From Diploptera punctata (lineage: Eukaryota; Arthropoda; Insecta; Blattodea; Blaberidae): a stretch of 64,000 bases of DNA. Position 1 is the first letter of the stretch. The number at the start of each line of letters is the position of its first letter. Both the position numbers and the translations under genes were made by a program. Shown one piece after another: positions 62,707 through 64,000 of this stretch. The notes below the pieces were generated by a model. That model did not search any database. It saw nothing but the letters and a program-made list of their open reading frames with translations, and was not told the origin of the DNA. The DNA lies in NCBI GenBank assembly GCA_030220185.1, contig JASPKZ010007303.1, positions 1,258,501 to 1,322,500 on the forward strand, in the 5' to 3' direction.

Positions 62707-63036
62707 CCATCCATAGTAAATCTGCCCGAATGCAGGTCCTTCACTGCAATCATAGCATTTTCATGCTATGCTTGCAGCTTTACTAGGGGATTGTAGGTGT
62801 GGTAGATTCCCGTTGCTTTTCACACCGGTGAAGGATGATTATGACGATGATGATAAGGATGATGGCCATATGATTTCGGGGACCGTTTGGGCCTTAAAGT
62901 TTTCCTGACATTTGTCTTACAGTTGAGGAAAAACCCCGATAGAAACCTCACACAGAAAAACTGCCCCGACCGGGGATCGAACCCGGGCCCGCTGCGTGAC
63001 AAGGTAGCGCGCTGCCTCGAGACTACAGCGGTAGAC
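62707..63036 (-). mobile_element. SINE A in RTE-H
   Basis: Flanked by gatgaatatat (62696-62706, 63037-63047). Box B GGGTTCGATCCCCGG is intact. Body and end as in the 60.5-kb copy. Confidence 0.9.
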
Positions 63037-63047
63037 GATGAATATAT

Positions 63048-63384
63048 TTAATTAGTTAAATAAGTTCAAAGTTGTACTATAATACAGATATGAGTTTAGG
63101 AAGAGTGTATGTTTAATATATGTATGTAATGTACAGTAAACAAGTTGTAGGTAGAAAGTGAAACGCGGAGCTGCACCGACACGTAGCCATCTCCTAACAA
63201 AACCACTAACCAGGATTAACGTACCCACCGCTATCAATAGTACCATCTGATTTTTTTCAACATACTGTACTGCGGAGAGTGTTTTCTCTTTTTAATCCAC
63301 ACATCTGGCGTACAATCTAGCGGTTATAAATTGTACTAGTACACCACCACATAATAATTCATTATATTATTGATTTTATAATAA
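63048..63384. other. No recognisable feature
   Basis: Nothing supported between RTE-H and the last RTE-A copy. Confidence 0.4.
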
Positions 63385-64000
63385 CTAATTCACTGGCTCT
63401 ATGGAACCCACAGGTTCATGACCGCACGGACACAAGCTCTTCACACATCCCTATCCTCAGCTAATGTTTTCAAATCATCCCCTGTATAATCTACATCCCT
63501 CAAATCATAGTTAATATTACTCTCCCACCTTATTCTTGGTCTACCAACTGGGCGTTTTCCTCTGGTTTTCCTACAAGAAGCTTCCATACATCTTAGTCAT
63601 TCCTTTTAATTCCACATGTCCTGTCCATCGCAGCTTCCTATAAAAACCATGTACGCAGCACACTGTTATGTAAGTCTTTTCCATTCACCTGTCTGTTCAT
63701 CTCTCTTTGGTCCAAAATTTTGCTAAGAACTTTGTTGTCAAATACTCGTAATGTTTTCTCCTCACTTAAAGTAAGAGTCAGTGTTTCGCACCCATATAAT
63801 ATAACTGGGAGAATGACCGTTTTATATATTTTCAGTTTAACGTTTTTTGAAAGGAGTTGGGACGTCAAGAGTCTCTGTAATGCATAATAGCACGCATTTC
63901 CAGAATTGAGCCTATGTTTTATTTCTTTGTGCATCTCATTCCTATTTGTAATTATTGTTCCTAGGTATTTGAATTCAACCACTTCTTCTAAATTTCTCTC
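63385..64000 (-). pseudogene. RTE-A LINE 3' copy, cut by the window end
   Basis: AACTAATTCACTGGCTC tail relic, PVGRPRIRWE, then frame 63982-63638 with YLGTIITNRNEMHKEIKHRL, SQLLSKNVKLKIYKTVILPV, GCETLTLTLSEEKTLRVFDN. Confidence 0.8.

Overview
The window looks like nuclear DNA of an insect with a large, repeat-rich genome. It is AT-rich and has no operon structure. The few host coding pieces are split by introns, and nearly everything else is layered, mostly broken transposable elements. An abundant RTE-type LINE with a (TTAC)n/(GTAA)n tail, several tRNA-derived SINEs, many Penelope-like elements (PLEs) and a TTAGG-like minisatellite suggest a cockroach or relative (Blattodea; Periplaneta is my guess from memory, not proven). 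Local names used here (RTE-A to H, SINE A to F, repeats B, E, F) are mine.

The one well-supported host gene lies on the minus strand, 21966 down to 14244. Four exons join in frame with GT/AG borders into a secreted protein of about 174 residues with a signal peptide and a DM4/DM12-type domain. It is invisible as a long ORF because about 6.2 kb of transposon-filled intron separates its exons. Intron 1 holds an RTE-A and an RTE-B copy. Intron 2 holds a 3-kb palindromic pair of PLE copies and a second GIY-YIG PLE. Intron 3 holds a further PLE-like palindrome and SINE pieces.

Layout. 0-14 kb: decayed RTE, mariner/Tc1 remnants, repeats B and F, an RTE endonuclease pseudogene, a 749-bp TTAA-flanked DNA element and a tRNA-like foldback. 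14-22 kb: the host gene. 22-31 kb: dense nested LINEs (RTE-A in RTE-A, RTE-B in RTE-A, RTE-A and a PLE in RTE-E). 31-41 kb: SINEs, hAT remnants, long microsatellites, a miniature PLE, a tRNA-like unit and an inverted tRNA-like pair. 41-46 kb: repeat E, expanded into a 145-bp tandem array and a TTAGG-like minisatellite. 46-54 kb: nested SINE, hAT and mariner-type elements and repeat B. 54-64 kb: a second tRNA-like pair, another repeat E, two LTR-like blocks, RTE-D, SINE A and RTE-H.

The elements are related mainly by nesting. Target-site duplications (TSDs) let many insertions be ordered in time, and interrupted reading frames become continuous when the younger insert is removed. The most distinctive theme is the PLE material. 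At least eight insertions are flanked by 12-16 bp direct repeats, most are foldbacks, and all share one terminal hairpin layout that resembles a hammerhead ribozyme core.
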